A DNA stretch of 38,935 bases from Bacteroidota bacterium (lineage in GTDB: Bacteria; Bacteroidota; Bacteroidia; UKL13-3). The stretch covers positions 1-38,935 of the forward strand of contig JAIXWW010000003.1 of the NCBI GenBank assembly GCA_027491085.1. The letters run 5' to 3'. A program made the position numbers and the translations under genes. This document shows positions 16,466-25,731 of this stretch, one piece after another. The notes beneath the pieces were generated by a model. The model was not told where the DNA came from. It was given only the letters and a program-made list of their open reading frames with translations, and searched no databases. How positions within the stretch are numbered: position 1 is the stretch's first letter; every line of letters starts with the position of its first letter.

Positions 16466-16990
16466 ATGAAAAAAGCGCTAAAAATATTAATAATCATGCT
16501 GATGCTTACTTTTGTAAGTGGGATTGTTTGGTTTATTTACAATCCAGATAAATACAGTCAAACTGTAGTAGAAAATATTGTTGATGAAAATTTTAAGGTT
16601 TATCCAAATCACTACACTTCACCCGATAAATTCACTGATACCTTAAGTTTAGCCCTTTCTGCAATGAAATTTTACACATTAGGTAACTATAGATTGGCTG
16701 TTGAAACTTTTCAGAGATATGAACCGCTTCCTGAGTATGATGGATACTACAATTTATACTTAGGTATTTGTTATTTCAAAATAGGTTATACAAATGTGGC
16801 CATTAGACATTTTGACGAATCGGCAGAATCGTTCACTATGTTTAATGACAAGGTAGTTGCAAAATGGTACCTATCCTTAGCGATGCTTAAGGCAGATAGA
16901 ATTAAAGATGCCAAACAAATTTTAAAACAATTAGTAGAGCAAAACACTACTTATAAAAAGAAAGCTCAAGATATTTTAAAAGAGTTGTAG
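16466..16990 (+). CDS. Membrane-anchored TPR-repeat protein
   Basis: 174 residues. An N-terminal hydrophobic anchor (about 6-25, no clear cleavage site) is followed by helical repeats with TPR spacing: LALSAMKFYTLGNYRLAVETF at about 62-82, YYNLYLGICYFKIGYTNVAIRHF at 94-116 and KWYLSLAMLKADRIKDAKQI at 133-152. Such proteins usually scaffold envelope complexes. It begins 6 bp after lolA, so the two are likely translated from one mRNA, which hints at an envelope role. I do not recognise a specific family. Confidence 0.7.
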   Translation: MKKALKILIIMLMLTFVSGIVWFIYNPDKYSQTVVENIVDENFKVYPNHYTSPDKFTDTLSLALSAMKFYTLGNYRLAVETFQRYEPLPEYDGYYNLYLGICYFKIGYTNVAIRHFDESAESFTMFNDKVVAKWYLSLAMLKADRIKDAKQILKQLVEQNTTYKKKAQDILKEL

Positions 16991-16998
16991 TTAAATTT

Positions 16999-18675
16999 TC
17001 AGGCAAAATTAAGCTTGCTATGCTTTTTGCTATATAAAAAATAAATAAACAAGCCTATTACTAACCAGCACCCAAAAGCAATCCAATTGCTTTTACCTAA
17101 TTGAGTCATCAGGTAAAAATTTGTAATCATACCTAATACTGGTAACAATGAAAACCGATGTATAAAAGTTAGAATAGAAATAATGGCAAACAATGCCCAA
17201 AAACTATAAGCAGGAAAATTTGCTGACCAATCTAAACTTTGGAATATTCTATTCTCATCAAAAACGGTAAATAAGAAAAAACAAACTAAAAAAAGTAAGG
17301 GCATAATTAATCTACCACTGATATAAGGAACTCTAAATCCTTTATGTTCTGTGTTTTTGTGACTTTCCATTTGAATTACACCTGCATTTACTAGAACGAA
17401 AGCGAATAAAGTACCAATACTACTTAAATCGGTTACTTCTTTTAAATTTAAAAACAATGTAGGAATTGCAACCAAACCACCTGTAATTAAAGTAGAAAAA
17501 TAGGGTGTTTTGAACTTTGGATGTATATTACTAAATTTCTTAGGTAATAACCCATCTCTACTCATACTCATCCAAATTCTAGGCTGTCCATTTTGAAAAA
17601 CCAACAATACCGAAGCCATTGCTATTACTGCACTTACAGCTACAATTCCGCTCATCCACCCAACGTTTAATTTTTGAAAAACAAATGCTAATGGATCGCC
17701 AACAGCAAGTTCCTTGTAACTAATCATACCTGTTAACGTGAGAGAAATTAAAATGTATAAAACAGTACAAATAATTAATGAAGCAATCATTGATTTAGGT
17801 AAATCGCGTTCAGGATTTTTACATTCTTCAGCAGTTGTTGCTAATGCATCAAAGCCGATATATGCGAAAAAAACTGAAGAAACACCTTGCAAAACACCTT
17901 GTATTTTATTTGGCATAAATGGACTCCAATTTTCGGGATTAACATAAAACGCACCTACAATAATTACTAAAACTATTACCAATAACTTAATAGTAACAAA
18001 TATATTGCTTGCTTTTTTTGTTTCATGCACACCTCTGTATATTAAAGCTGTAATTGCCAGGACTACTGCTACTGCTGGTAAATCAAAAATAAGTTTAAAA
18101 CCTCCAACTGAAGGTGCAGTATTCCAAGCACTATATTGCTCAGTTAAAGCATATGTTAGATTTTCGTTTTTACTTAACAACAAATTGGCTTGCTCAAACC
18201 CAACTTTAGCAGTTAAATAATCCATTGTTAAATAATCAGGAATATGAATATTTAAACCGCTTAATAAACCTGTAAAATAATCGCTCCAACTTATTGCAAC
18301 CACAATATTACCAATACCATATTCTAGAATTAAGGCCCAACCAATAATCCAAGCTATAATTTCTCCAAAGGAAGCATAAGCATAAGTATAAGCACTACCA
18401 CTTATAGGTATAGAAGAAGCAAATTCAGCATAACTCATTGCCGAAAAGCCACAAGCAATTGCAGTAAAAATAAATAGTAAAATTACCGCTGGCCCGCCCA
18501 TAAAACTTGCGTTACCAATAGTACTAAAAATTCCTGCTCCAATAATAGCAGCAATTCCCATTGCTGTTAAATCGCGTAATGAAAGCGTTTTGTTTAATAG
18601 ATGGCTTCCATGTTCAGCCTTATTGGCTTCAATAAGTATTTGTGTTACATTCTTTTTACGAAAAAGCTGTTTCAT
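16999..18675 (-). CDS. APC-superfamily amino-acid permease (cationic amino-acid transporter type)
   Basis: 558 residues with about 12-14 membrane segments. The first segment has the APC signature IGAGIFSTIGN near residues 41-51, followed by GPAVILLFIFTAIACG. Helix 6 shows FFAYIGFDALATTAEECKNPERDLP, typical of the CAT/YfnA group, which move arginine, lysine or other amino acids with protons. A cytoplasmic N-terminus of about 30 residues precedes the first helix. It is convergent with the TPR gene, 8 bp apart. The specific substrate cannot be read. An ornithine aminotransferase lies 9 kb away, but no link is implied. Confidence 0.88.
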   Translation of the reverse strand: MKQLFRKKNVTQILIEANKAEHGSHLLNKTLSLRDLTAMGIAAIIGAGIFSTIGNASFMGGPAVILLFIFTAIACGFSAMSYAEFASSIPISGSAYTYAYASFGEIIAWIIGWALILEYGIGNIVVAISWSDYFTGLLSGLNIHIPDYLTMDYLTAKVGFEQANLLLSKNENLTYALTEQYSAWNTAPSVGGFKLIFDLPAVAVVLAITALIYRGVHETKKASNIFVTIKLLVIVLVIIVGAFYVNPENWSPFMPNKIQGVLQGVSSVFFAYIGFDALATTAEECKNPERDLPKSMIASLIICTVLYILISLTLTGMISYKELAVGDPLAFVFQKLNVGWMSGIVAVSAVIAMASVLLVFQNGQPRIWMSMSRDGLLPKKFSNIHPKFKTPYFSTLITGGLVAIPTLFLNLKEVTDLSSIGTLFAFVLVNAGVIQMESHKNTEHKGFRVPYISGRLIMPLLFLVCFFLFTVFDENRIFQSLDWSANFPAYSFWALFAIISILTFIHRFSLLPVLGMITNFYLMTQLGKSNWIAFGCWLVIGLFIYFLYSKKHSKLNFA

Positions 18676-18841
18676 TATTTATTAAATTTTAGTAAAGTAC
18701 GCTATGCAATTATACAATTATCTCTTAAATTGTAACTATTCAACTAGGTTGGAATCGAATAATAATTTGGAATATGATTGGGTTTTGTTAAAAATAAAAA
18801 TTTTGCTGTTGTATATATTTTACGTTAATTCGTAGGATAAG

Positions 18842-20215
18842 ATGAGCGCTGAACAAACTTTTCACCAAGCTGTAAAAAAATCGTTGAAAAACAGTGAACT
18901 GCAAAACCGCACTATAAATGCAGCAGGTAAGCATCAGTTTGCCATGGCTGAAGCTGTAAAACAGTTTTCAGACCTTGAATTGGCGCGTAACAGGGCTAAA
19001 TATATTAAATGGCGTGTTAACGAAAATTTAGATAAATACTTAATAGATTTTGAGGCAAACCTCATGCGAAAAGGTGGAAAGGTAATTTGGGCAGATACAG
19101 CTCTAACGGCCTTGACAGAGATTGACCAAATTATCAAAAAAAACCAAGCTAAGTATATTGTCAAATCAAAATCAACAATTTGCAATGAAATAGGATTAAA
19201 TGAATTTTTACGTTCAAAATCATATGATTTAACTGAAACCGATTTAGGCGATTTTATTGTTGATGGATTTAATGAAAAACCCTTTCATAGCATATTACCA
19301 GCAGCTCATAAAACAAAACAAGAAATTAACGATTTACTCAATCAAAAAATTAGTGCCTCACTCGACATTGAACTAAATGAGTTAACAAGAGATGTGAGAG
19401 AGTACATGCGAGACAAGTTCTACAAAGCAGATATTGGCATTACAGGTGCTAATTTCTTAATTGCAGAAAATGGCATGGTATGCATTTCGGAAAATGAAGG
19501 AAATGTAAGGCTTGCAAGCACTTTTGTTAAAACGCATATAGTTGTTGCCGGCATTGATAAAATGCTACCTACCTTACAAGATGTTGATTTGTTTTTTTCA
19601 TTACTTAGTAGTTATGGAAATGGACAAAAACTTATGACATACAACACCATAGTTGGCCCTAAAGGTATTGATGAGCAAGATAGTCCAACTGAATTTATAG
19701 TTATCTTGGTTGATAATGGGAGAAGTAATGTACTATCTACACATGATCAACGCGAGGCACTTTCTTGTATCAAATGTGGTGCTTGTCATTTTGTATGTCC
19801 TGTTTTTACTCAAATTGGTGGTCATAGTTATGAAAGTAATTATACCGGTCCAATTGGTTCTATTATTGAACCATTATCCCATGGTTTAAAAGAGTATAAT
19901 CATCTTAGCAATGCAAGCACAACTTGTGGTATATGTAACGATGTTTGCCCCGTAAAGATTGACATAAGCAACCATATTATTAGAAATAGACGAGATACCA
20001 TTAATTTAGGAAAAGAATCAACGGGCGAAAAACTTGCTTGGTATACTTGGACCAAGGCTATGTTAAGTCGTAAAAATTTAAACCGCTCGTCAGGTATTAA
20101 AAATTTCACTTTTAAACAACTTTATAAAGCTGATTGGGGTGTGGAACGCGAATTCCCGAAAATTGAAGAAAAATCATTCAATCAATTATGGCGCGAAAAG
20201 TTTGGAGGCGTTTAA
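18842..20215 (+). CDS. lutB: LutB-like LUD-domain iron-sulfur protein
   Basis: 457 residues. An N-terminal LUD domain (about 60-300, including GITGANFLIAENGMVCISENEGN) is followed by ferredoxin-like motifs CIKCGACHFVCP at 309-320 and CGICNDVCP at 362-370. The second motif has three cysteines rather than four; Ser359 stands at the position of the first. LutB works with LutA and LutC in oxidising L-lactate, but neither partner lies nearby: upstream is a divergent permease and downstream the (p)ppGpp synthetase. The C-terminal tail (RLW-type sequence after residue 400) is typical. The family is certain; use in lactate oxidation is inferred and the partners must be elsewhere. Confidence 0.85.
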   Translation: MSAEQTFHQAVKKSLKNSELQNRTINAAGKHQFAMAEAVKQFSDLELARNRAKYIKWRVNENLDKYLIDFEANLMRKGGKVIWADTALTALTEIDQIIKKNQAKYIVKSKSTICNEIGLNEFLRSKSYDLTETDLGDFIVDGFNEKPFHSILPAAHKTKQEINDLLNQKISASLDIELNELTRDVREYMRDKFYKADIGITGANFLIAENGMVCISENEGNVRLASTFVKTHIVVAGIDKMLPTLQDVDLFFSLLSSYGNGQKLMTYNTIVGPKGIDEQDSPTEFIVILVDNGRSNVLSTHDQREALSCIKCGACHFVCPVFTQIGGHSYESNYTGPIGSIIEPLSHGLKEYNHLSNASTTCGICNDVCPVKIDISNHIIRNRRDTINLGKESTGEKLAWYTWTKAMLSRKNLNRSSGIKNFTFKQLYKADWGVEREFPKIEEKSFNQLWREKFGGV

Positions 20216-20377
20216 GATTAATAAAATTTATACTTCTAATTACACTTTGAAATATAATAATTGATTGTAAATAAAGTCAATAAATTTAATGGTCTAACAA
20301 ACTAAAAATATACATGACTACGATTAAAAAATTATGCAAATAATTTTTTACATTGCCAATAAATCTTCACCAAAGTC

Positions 20378-22588
20378 ATGTTGAGTTCAGTAATTAATCA
20401 GGAGCAAGAAAACGAGCAAATTGTTAAAGCATATAGGCATTTATTAAGGTCGTGTAAAGTTGCATTAAGCAAACAAGACAGAGCCAACATCAGAGATGCA
20501 TTTAACATTAGCTTAGAGGCACATAAAAGTATGAGGCGCAAAAGTGGAGAGCCTTATATACTCCACCCAATTGCAGTTGCTCAAATTTGTGCTGAAGAAA
20601 TTGGATTAGGTACTACTTCTATTATTTGTGCTTTGCTCCACGACACCGTAGAAGATACTGACATTACTCTTGAATTGTTGGATATGAAATTTGGTCCAAA
20701 AGTATCACAAATTATTGATGGACTAACTAAAATATCTGGGGTTTTCGACCAACAAGACAAGTCGATGCAGGCCGAAAATTTCAAAAAAATGCTCCTTACT
20801 TTAAGTGAAGACGTAAGGGTAATTTTAATAAAATTGGCTGATAGACTTCACAACATGCGAACTTTAGAAAGCATGAGTGCCAAAAGTCAATTAAAAATAG
20901 CAAGCGAAACGGCCTATGTTTATGCCCCCTTAGCTCATAGATTAGGGCTTTATGCCATTAAAACTGAGCTAGAAGATTTGGCTACCAAATATCTTGACCC
21001 CGATAGTTATAACTATGTAAAAAATAGATTGCAAGAAACAAAAGCCGATCGCAATAAGTACATCAAAAATTTTATTGATCCACTACAAAAGGCTTTAGAC
21101 GAAACTGGCTTACATTATGAAATAAAAGGCAGACCTAAAAGCATACACAGCATTTTAAATAAAATGAAAAAACAAGGTGTTGCCTTTGATGATGTATTTG
21201 ATTTATTTGCTATCAGAGTTATTATTGATGATGAATACGAAAATGAAAAAAGTGATTGCTGGAAGGTGTATTCAACAGTAACCGATTTTTATACGCCAAA
21301 TCCAGATAGATTGCGCGATTGGGTTAGTATTCCAAAAGCTAATGGTTATGAGAGTTTACATACCACCGTTATGGGACCAAAAGGCCGTTGGGTGGAGGTT
21401 CAAATCCGCAGTAAACGCATGGACGAAATAGCCGAAAAAGGTTATGCTGCCCATTGGAAATACAAAGATGGAGCTCAAGTAAATGATAATGGATTAGAGC
21501 AATGGTTGGCAAAGGTGCGTGAAATGCTAGAAAATACAGATGGTTCGGCTGTTGAGTTTTTAGACGATTTTAAATTAAACTTATTTGCCGAAGAAATTTT
21601 TGTGTTTACACCCAAAGGCGATTTGCGTAAGTTACCCGCTCAATCAACCGTCTTGGATTTTGCTTTCGATATTCACTCAGGCTTGGGTGCCAAATGTATT
21701 GGTGCCAAAGTAAATAATAAATTGGTACCTATTACTTATAAATTAGGCAATGGCGATCAAGTTGAAATTTTATCATCAACCAAACAAAAACCTACTGAAG
21801 AGTGGTTAACATGGGTGGTTACCGCTAAAGCTAAATCAAAAATTAGAGATTACTTTAAGCAAGAACGCAACCAAAGCGTTACCATGGGTAAAGAAATTTT
21901 AGAACGTAAGTTTAAAAATGCCAAAATTCCGTTTAGCAGCGAAGCCCTCAATAGCATTATTAAATTTTATAAACTTTCAAGTGTTACAGAACTTTACTAT
22001 CAATTAGTAACCGAAAAAATTGATAGAACTAAAATTGATTTAACTGCTATTTTAGAAGGTGAAACAAAAAAACAAACACAAAGCGAAGAGCAAAAACTAA
22101 CCAAAAAAACTACCAAGCCTTTAACCAAAGATGCAGTAATAATTGGGGATGGAGACCCAGTTGAATATGCATTTGCCAAATGTTGTAGCCCAATACCTGG
22201 TGATGATATTTTTGGTTTTGTTACAGTAGGTGAAGGTGTTAAAATTCATAGAACCAATTGTTCCAATGGTATTAGTTTAATGAGTAATTATGGTTACCGG
22301 ATTATAAAAGCCCGTTGGGCCGATAGTAATTTAAATAGCAGCAAATCATTCTTAACATCAATAAAAGTGCAGGGAATTGATAGTGTGGGTATTGTAAGTG
22401 CTATTACCAATATTATTTCTACTCAATTGCAAATAAACATGAAATCAATAAATGTAACTGCAAACGAAGGAATGTTTGAAGGCAATATTACCTTACAAGT
22501 AAGCGATACCAAACATTTAGAAGAATTGATGAACAAAATTAAACAAGCCAGTCAATTAATTTCAGTTACTAGGGTTGATATTGGTTAA
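20378..22588 (+). CDS. rsh: Bifunctional (p)ppGpp synthetase/hydrolase (RelA/SpoT family)
   Basis: 736 residues, full Rsh architecture. The HD hydrolase domain has His63, HD at 88-89 and EDT at 92-94. The synthetase domain includes GRPKSIHSI, FDLFAIRVIIDD, WVSIPKANGYESLHTTV and EVQIRSKRMDEIAEKGYAAHWKYK. A TGS domain (about 400-460, EEIFVFTPKGDLRKLP) and a C-terminal ACT domain (from about 660) follow, with a Cys-Cys containing KCCSPIPGDD block between. Because hydrolase and synthetase residues are both present it is expected to make and degrade the alarmone. A TACATTGC element about 28 bp upstream may be its promoter. Confidence 0.96.
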   Translation: MLSSVINQEQENEQIVKAYRHLLRSCKVALSKQDRANIRDAFNISLEAHKSMRRKSGEPYILHPIAVAQICAEEIGLGTTSIICALLHDTVEDTDITLELLDMKFGPKVSQIIDGLTKISGVFDQQDKSMQAENFKKMLLTLSEDVRVILIKLADRLHNMRTLESMSAKSQLKIASETAYVYAPLAHRLGLYAIKTELEDLATKYLDPDSYNYVKNRLQETKADRNKYIKNFIDPLQKALDETGLHYEIKGRPKSIHSILNKMKKQGVAFDDVFDLFAIRVIIDDEYENEKSDCWKVYSTVTDFYTPNPDRLRDWVSIPKANGYESLHTTVMGPKGRWVEVQIRSKRMDEIAEKGYAAHWKYKDGAQVNDNGLEQWLAKVREMLENTDGSAVEFLDDFKLNLFAEEIFVFTPKGDLRKLPAQSTVLDFAFDIHSGLGAKCIGAKVNNKLVPITYKLGNGDQVEILSSTKQKPTEEWLTWVVTAKAKSKIRDYFKQERNQSVTMGKEILERKFKNAKIPFSSEALNSIIKFYKLSSVTELYYQLVTEKIDRTKIDLTAILEGETKKQTQSEEQKLTKKTTKPLTKDAVIIGDGDPVEYAFAKCCSPIPGDDIFGFVTVGEGVKIHRTNCSNGISLMSNYGYRIIKARWADSNLNSSKSFLTSIKVQGIDSVGIVSAITNIISTQLQINMKSINVTANEGMFEGNITLQVSDTKHLEELMNKIKQASQLISVTRVDIG

Positions 22589-22599
22589 AGTTGGTTTCT

Positions 22600-22625
22600 A
22601 GCTAGCTAGCCTCTAGCAGCTAGCT
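22600..22625 (+). repeat. AGCTAGCT inverted repeat after the Rsh gene
   Basis: AGCTAGCT at 22600-22607 is self-complementary and recurs at 22618-22625, so the two copies can form a hairpin. No T-tract follows, so a terminator role is uncertain. The rest of the gap to tatC (22626-22780) is low-complexity ATTTCACATTT-type sequence with no gene. Confidence 0.4.
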
Positions 22626-22779
22626 TTGTGTTAATTTAAAATTTCATAATTAATTCTTCATAATTCTTCCCATTTCAAAAATCACATATCACATTTCGCA
22701 TTTCACATTTCATAAATCACAATTCATACTTCCTCACTTACCTATCAACTGTCAACTAAAAACTATCAACTAAAATAAT

Positions 22780-22787
22780 TACTTTCG
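22780..22787 (+). promoter_or_regulatory. -7 promoter element of tatC
   Basis: TACTTTCG followed by CAC is a variant of TAnnTTTG, also seen as TATTTTCG before efp. It lies 17 nt before the tatC ATG. No clear -33 is visible. Confidence 0.5.
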
Positions 22788-22804
22788 CACTCGTTTAAAA
22801 AAAT

Positions 22805-23638
22805 ATGTCTTTAGATCAATTACCAGATGACCAATTTTCCGACACCAAGGAAATGACTTTTTTTGACCATATAGATGAGTTACGAGGCCACCTAGTACGT
22901 TCAGTAATTGCCATTTTAATTGGAGCTGTAACAGCTTTTTTTAATAAATATATCTTGTTCGATATCATTATTTTTGGTCCTATGCGAACCGATTTTTTCA
23001 GTTACCGCATGTTGTGTAAATTATCGTATTGGGCTAAAGGAACTGATGAATACTGTGTAAAAAGCATTGATTTTGCTTTAAAGAACATTGATATGACGGG
23101 GCAATTTACCCAACATTTGTGGATTGCATTTATTGCCGGACTCATTATAGCTTTCCCATATATCCTTTGGCAGTTATGGTGTTTTATTAAACCCGCTTTA
23201 AGTAAAAAAGAAATTACTTATGCCCGCGGTTTAGTGTTTTTTAGCTCTGGTTTGTTTTTTATTGGAATAGCTTTTGGTTACTTTTTTTTAACCCCAGTTT
23301 CTGTTTCGTTCATGGGTTCTTACCAAGTTAGTACTTTGGTTAGTAATGAAATAAACTTAGAGTCGTACATGTCGTTTGTATCAACCATTACTTTAGCTTG
23401 CGGATTAATGTTTGAAATGCCAATTTTGGTTTATTTTTTAGTAAAAATTGGCATTTTAAGTGCAAATATTATGGGTAAATACCGTAAATACGCTGTTTTG
23501 GTAATTTTGATTTTAGCCGGAATTTTAACTCCTTCGCCCGATGTGGCTAGCCAAATATTAATGGCTTTACCATTATATTTGTTATACGAATTGAGTATTT
23601 TTATAGCAAGAGGGGTTGAGAAAAATAAAATTAGATAA
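22805..23638 (+). CDS. tatC: Twin-arginine translocase subunit TatC
   Basis: Core receptor of the Tat pathway that recognises twin-arginine signal peptides of folded proteins. 277 residues with six membrane segments. The N-terminal cytoplasmic block MTFFDHIDELRGHLVRS contains the conserved HIDELR-type motif with the Glu needed for signal binding. A longer first periplasmic loop with two cysteines (MLCKLSYWAKGTDEYC) is usual for this phylum as far as I recall. LWCFIKPALSKKE matches the second conserved loop. TatA/B are not in the window. rpiB follows after 20 bp, probably in the same transcript. Confidence 0.95.
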   Translation: MSLDQLPDDQFSDTKEMTFFDHIDELRGHLVRSVIAILIGAVTAFFNKYILFDIIIFGPMRTDFFSYRMLCKLSYWAKGTDEYCVKSIDFALKNIDMTGQFTQHLWIAFIAGLIIAFPYILWQLWCFIKPALSKKEITYARGLVFFSSGLFFIGIAFGYFFLTPVSVSFMGSYQVSTLVSNEINLESYMSFVSTITLACGLMFEMPILVYFLVKIGILSANIMGKYRKYAVLVILILAGILTPSPDVASQILMALPLYLLYELSIFIARGVEKNKIR

Positions 23639-23658
23639 TAAATAAATAACCACATATC

Positions 23659-24087
23659 ATGAAAATAGCCATTGCAGCCGACCATGCAGGTTTTGAGTAC
23701 AAGGAAATCATCAAAGCCATGCTTACCGATTTAAATTACACCGTTACCGATTTTGGCACACACTCTACTGCATCAATGGATTATCCCGATGTTTCACATC
23801 CGTTAGCTACAAGTATTGAAAATAAAGAAAATGAGTTAGGAATTATTATTTGCGGTAGTGGCAATGGCGTAAACATGAGCGTAAACAAACACCAAGGCAT
23901 TAGAGGCGCATTATGTTGGACCGATGAAATTAGCAGCCTAGCGCGCACACACAACGATGCGAACGTTTTGGCATTGCCTGCACGTTTTATTGATATTGAA
24001 CTAGCCAAACGCATTACCATGACATTTTTAACCACTCATTTTGAAGGTGGACGCCACCAAAACAGAGTTGATAAGATTAGTTGTTAG
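23659..24087 (+). CDS. rpiB: Ribose 5-phosphate isomerase B
   Basis: Interconverts ribulose 5-phosphate and ribose 5-phosphate in the pentose phosphate pathway; cytoplasmic. 142 residues, the normal length. Key features are IAADHAGFEYK at the N-terminus (Asp8, His9), the catalytic cysteine Cys65 in IIICGSGNGVNM, and His98 with the phosphate-binding RTHNDANVLALPAR. It is the second gene of a tatC-rpiB pair. RpiB and allose isomerases are close relatives, but the intact motifs and lack of sugar-specific neighbours favour RpiB. Confidence 0.94.
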   Translation: MKIAIAADHAGFEYKEIIKAMLTDLNYTVTDFGTHSTASMDYPDVSHPLATSIENKENELGIIICGSGNGVNMSVNKHQGIRGALCWTDEISSLARTHNDANVLALPARFIDIELAKRITMTFLTTHFEGGRHQNRVDKISC

Positions 24088-24162
24088 CGGATAATAAAAA
24101 CAGTTAAATAAGACGGTTAACAGCATTACATAAAAAAACTTCTAATTGTATTTCCTAATCAC

Positions 24163-24861
24163 CTAAAACCTATATCCTAAGTTTAAGCCAAAGCCAGTGT
24201 TTTTGTTTGCTAAAGAACTGCTTGTTTTGGAGTTAACATTTACCAAACCCAATTGAGAGCTAAGTGTTAAATTCAAACCATTTGCTAGTTGATAACCTAC
24301 CATAAAATTTGCGCCCATATCTAAAGTTTTGAAATAAATTAAATTATTGGTTTCGTTACTTGGTGCTTCTTCTTGAATTTTTAAATCGGTATCGTCAGGA
24401 GCTGAATTACCGCTAAAAACGGCCGTTCCGCCAATACAATAACCAACATAAGGACCAAAACCTAATATCAGTTTACCTGAACCAAACATTGGTTTATACA
24501 GAAAATTAAGTAGCATTTCAATATATTTTAAATTCAACTCGCGGGTTACACTTCTGGTAATAAAAAATTGTGTATAATCAATATTTCCAGTAGTTCCTTT
24601 GGTTATGTAATGCAATCCAATTTGCAAATAAAACTCTGGAACTATATAAATTTCTTCATTTATGCCCAAAGTAAATCTTGGTACCAAACTGTTGGTAAGT
24701 GCTGCACCCTTCTCATTGGTGCCATTTATGTTTTGAAAATTTAGGCCACCATATACTCCAAACGAAAAACGTTTTTCGTTTGAGTGGTTACTTTCGTCTT
24801 GTGCAAATACATTGATGGTTAAAGTGCTTAAAACCAATAATAGGTATATTCTGTTTTTCAT
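24163..24861 (-). CDS. Outer-membrane beta-barrel protein, PorT-like
   Basis: 232 residues with a signal peptide ending INVFAQ and alternating hydrophobic strands (FSFGVYGGLNFQNI, FYLQIGLHYITKG, LILGFGPYVGYCIGG, FMVGYQLANGLNLTLSSQLG) ending in the aromatic GLNLGYRF, the expected insertion signal for a barrel. This matches the small 8-10-strand PorT/OmpW-like barrels common in the phylum. It starts 11 bp after the OmpA-family gene and is probably co-transcribed with it. Function is unknown. Confidence 0.8.
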   Translation of the reverse strand: MKNRIYLLLVLSTLTINVFAQDESNHSNEKRFSFGVYGGLNFQNINGTNEKGAALTNSLVPRFTLGINEEIYIVPEFYLQIGLHYITKGTTGNIDYTQFFITRSVTRELNLKYIEMLLNFLYKPMFGSGKLILGFGPYVGYCIGGTAVFSGNSAPDDTDLKIQEEAPSNETNNLIYFKTLDMGANFMVGYQLANGLNLTLSSQLGLVNVNSKTSSSLANKNTGFGLNLGYRF

Positions 24862-24872
24862 AACTGTTCTTA

Positions 24873-25550
24873 TTAATTACTCGACTCTTTAGCTGCCTCT
24901 TTACGCATTTGTTCATTGGCAGTAATTAAAAATTCTACTCTTCTGTTTTGTGCACGTGTATCTTCATCATCGTTACTATAATTAGGAGCTGTTTCGCCAT
25001 AACCTTTGGTGCTAATGCGGTAACTGCTAATGCCATTTGTTTGCAAAAAACTAGCTACTGAGGCCGCACGTTTTTTTGATAATTTCATATTGTAAGCGTC
25101 TGAACCGGAATTGTCGGTATGTCCTTGAATTTCGATATTGGTTTCAGGGTATTTACCTAAAATACTAATTAGTTTATTTAGGTTTTGAGCCGAACCATTA
25201 TTTAAGTTAGCTTGGTTTATATCAAATAAAATTTTGTCCGTAAATTCTACCACAATGCCTTCGCCTACTCGGTAAACTTTTGCGCCAGGAACTGTTCTTT
25301 TAATTTCTTCAGCTTGTTTATCCATTTTATTGCCAATTATTGCACCCGTAGCACCTCCAACTGTTGCGCCTATTAACGCGCCTAAAGCTGTATTGCCTGA
25401 TGCTCGGCCAATTACCGCACCAATAACTGCCCCACCTCCGGTGCCAATTAATGCACCTTTTTTAGTTTTATTCAGTGCGCAGCTCGAAATCAATATGCTT
25501 AAAGCCATTAGTGTTATAAAACAGCCTGTTATTATGTTACTTTTTTTCAT
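24873..25550 (-). CDS. OmpA-family lipoprotein with glycine zipper
   Basis: 225 residues. The lipobox ILISSC places the lipidated Cys at 24. Residues 32-74 form a glycine zipper (ALIGTGGGAVIGAVIGRASG and a second GALIGATVGG) that may lie against or in the membrane. The OmpA C-terminal domain, about 105-210, contains IEIQGHTDNSGSDAYNMKLS and RRVEFLI and binds meso-diaminopimelate in peptidoglycan in family members. The role is envelope anchoring. It is first of two genes with the barrel protein downstream, and its promoter element TATGTTTG lies on the minus strand at 25577-25584. Confidence 0.9.
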   Translation of the reverse strand: MKKSNIITGCFITLMALSILISSCALNKTKKGALIGTGGGAVIGAVIGRASGNTALGALIGATVGGATGAIIGNKMDKQAEEIKRTVPGAKVYRVGEGIVVEFTDKILFDINQANLNNGSAQNLNKLISILGKYPETNIEIQGHTDNSGSDAYNMKLSKKRAASVASFLQTNGISSYRISTKGYGETAPNYSNDDEDTRAQNRRVEFLITANEQMRKEAAKESSN

Positions 25551-25576
25551 GTAGTTAGTTAGTATTAATTAAGCTA

Positions 25577-25584
25577 CAAACATA
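25577..25584 (-). promoter_or_regulatory. -7 promoter element of the OmpA-family gene
   Basis: TATGTTTG on the minus strand is an exact TAnnTTTG match about 27 nt before the ATG. The -33 is unclear. Confidence 0.45.
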
Positions 25585-25731
25585 TTTAGCCAAAGCTTAA
25601 AAAAATTACACATAAAACCTTAAATGTTACATAATTGCTTGTACAAGCAATTCGAAATTTGCTTTTAAATTGATGCGGGTCATAAATTAAAACTTTGCTT
25701 AATTGAAACTTGCAAACTTTATTTATAAATA

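Noticed and set aside
22630..22775. Repeated ATTTCACATTT words considered as a CRISPR-like array
   Set aside because: The words are short, uneven and without regular spacers.
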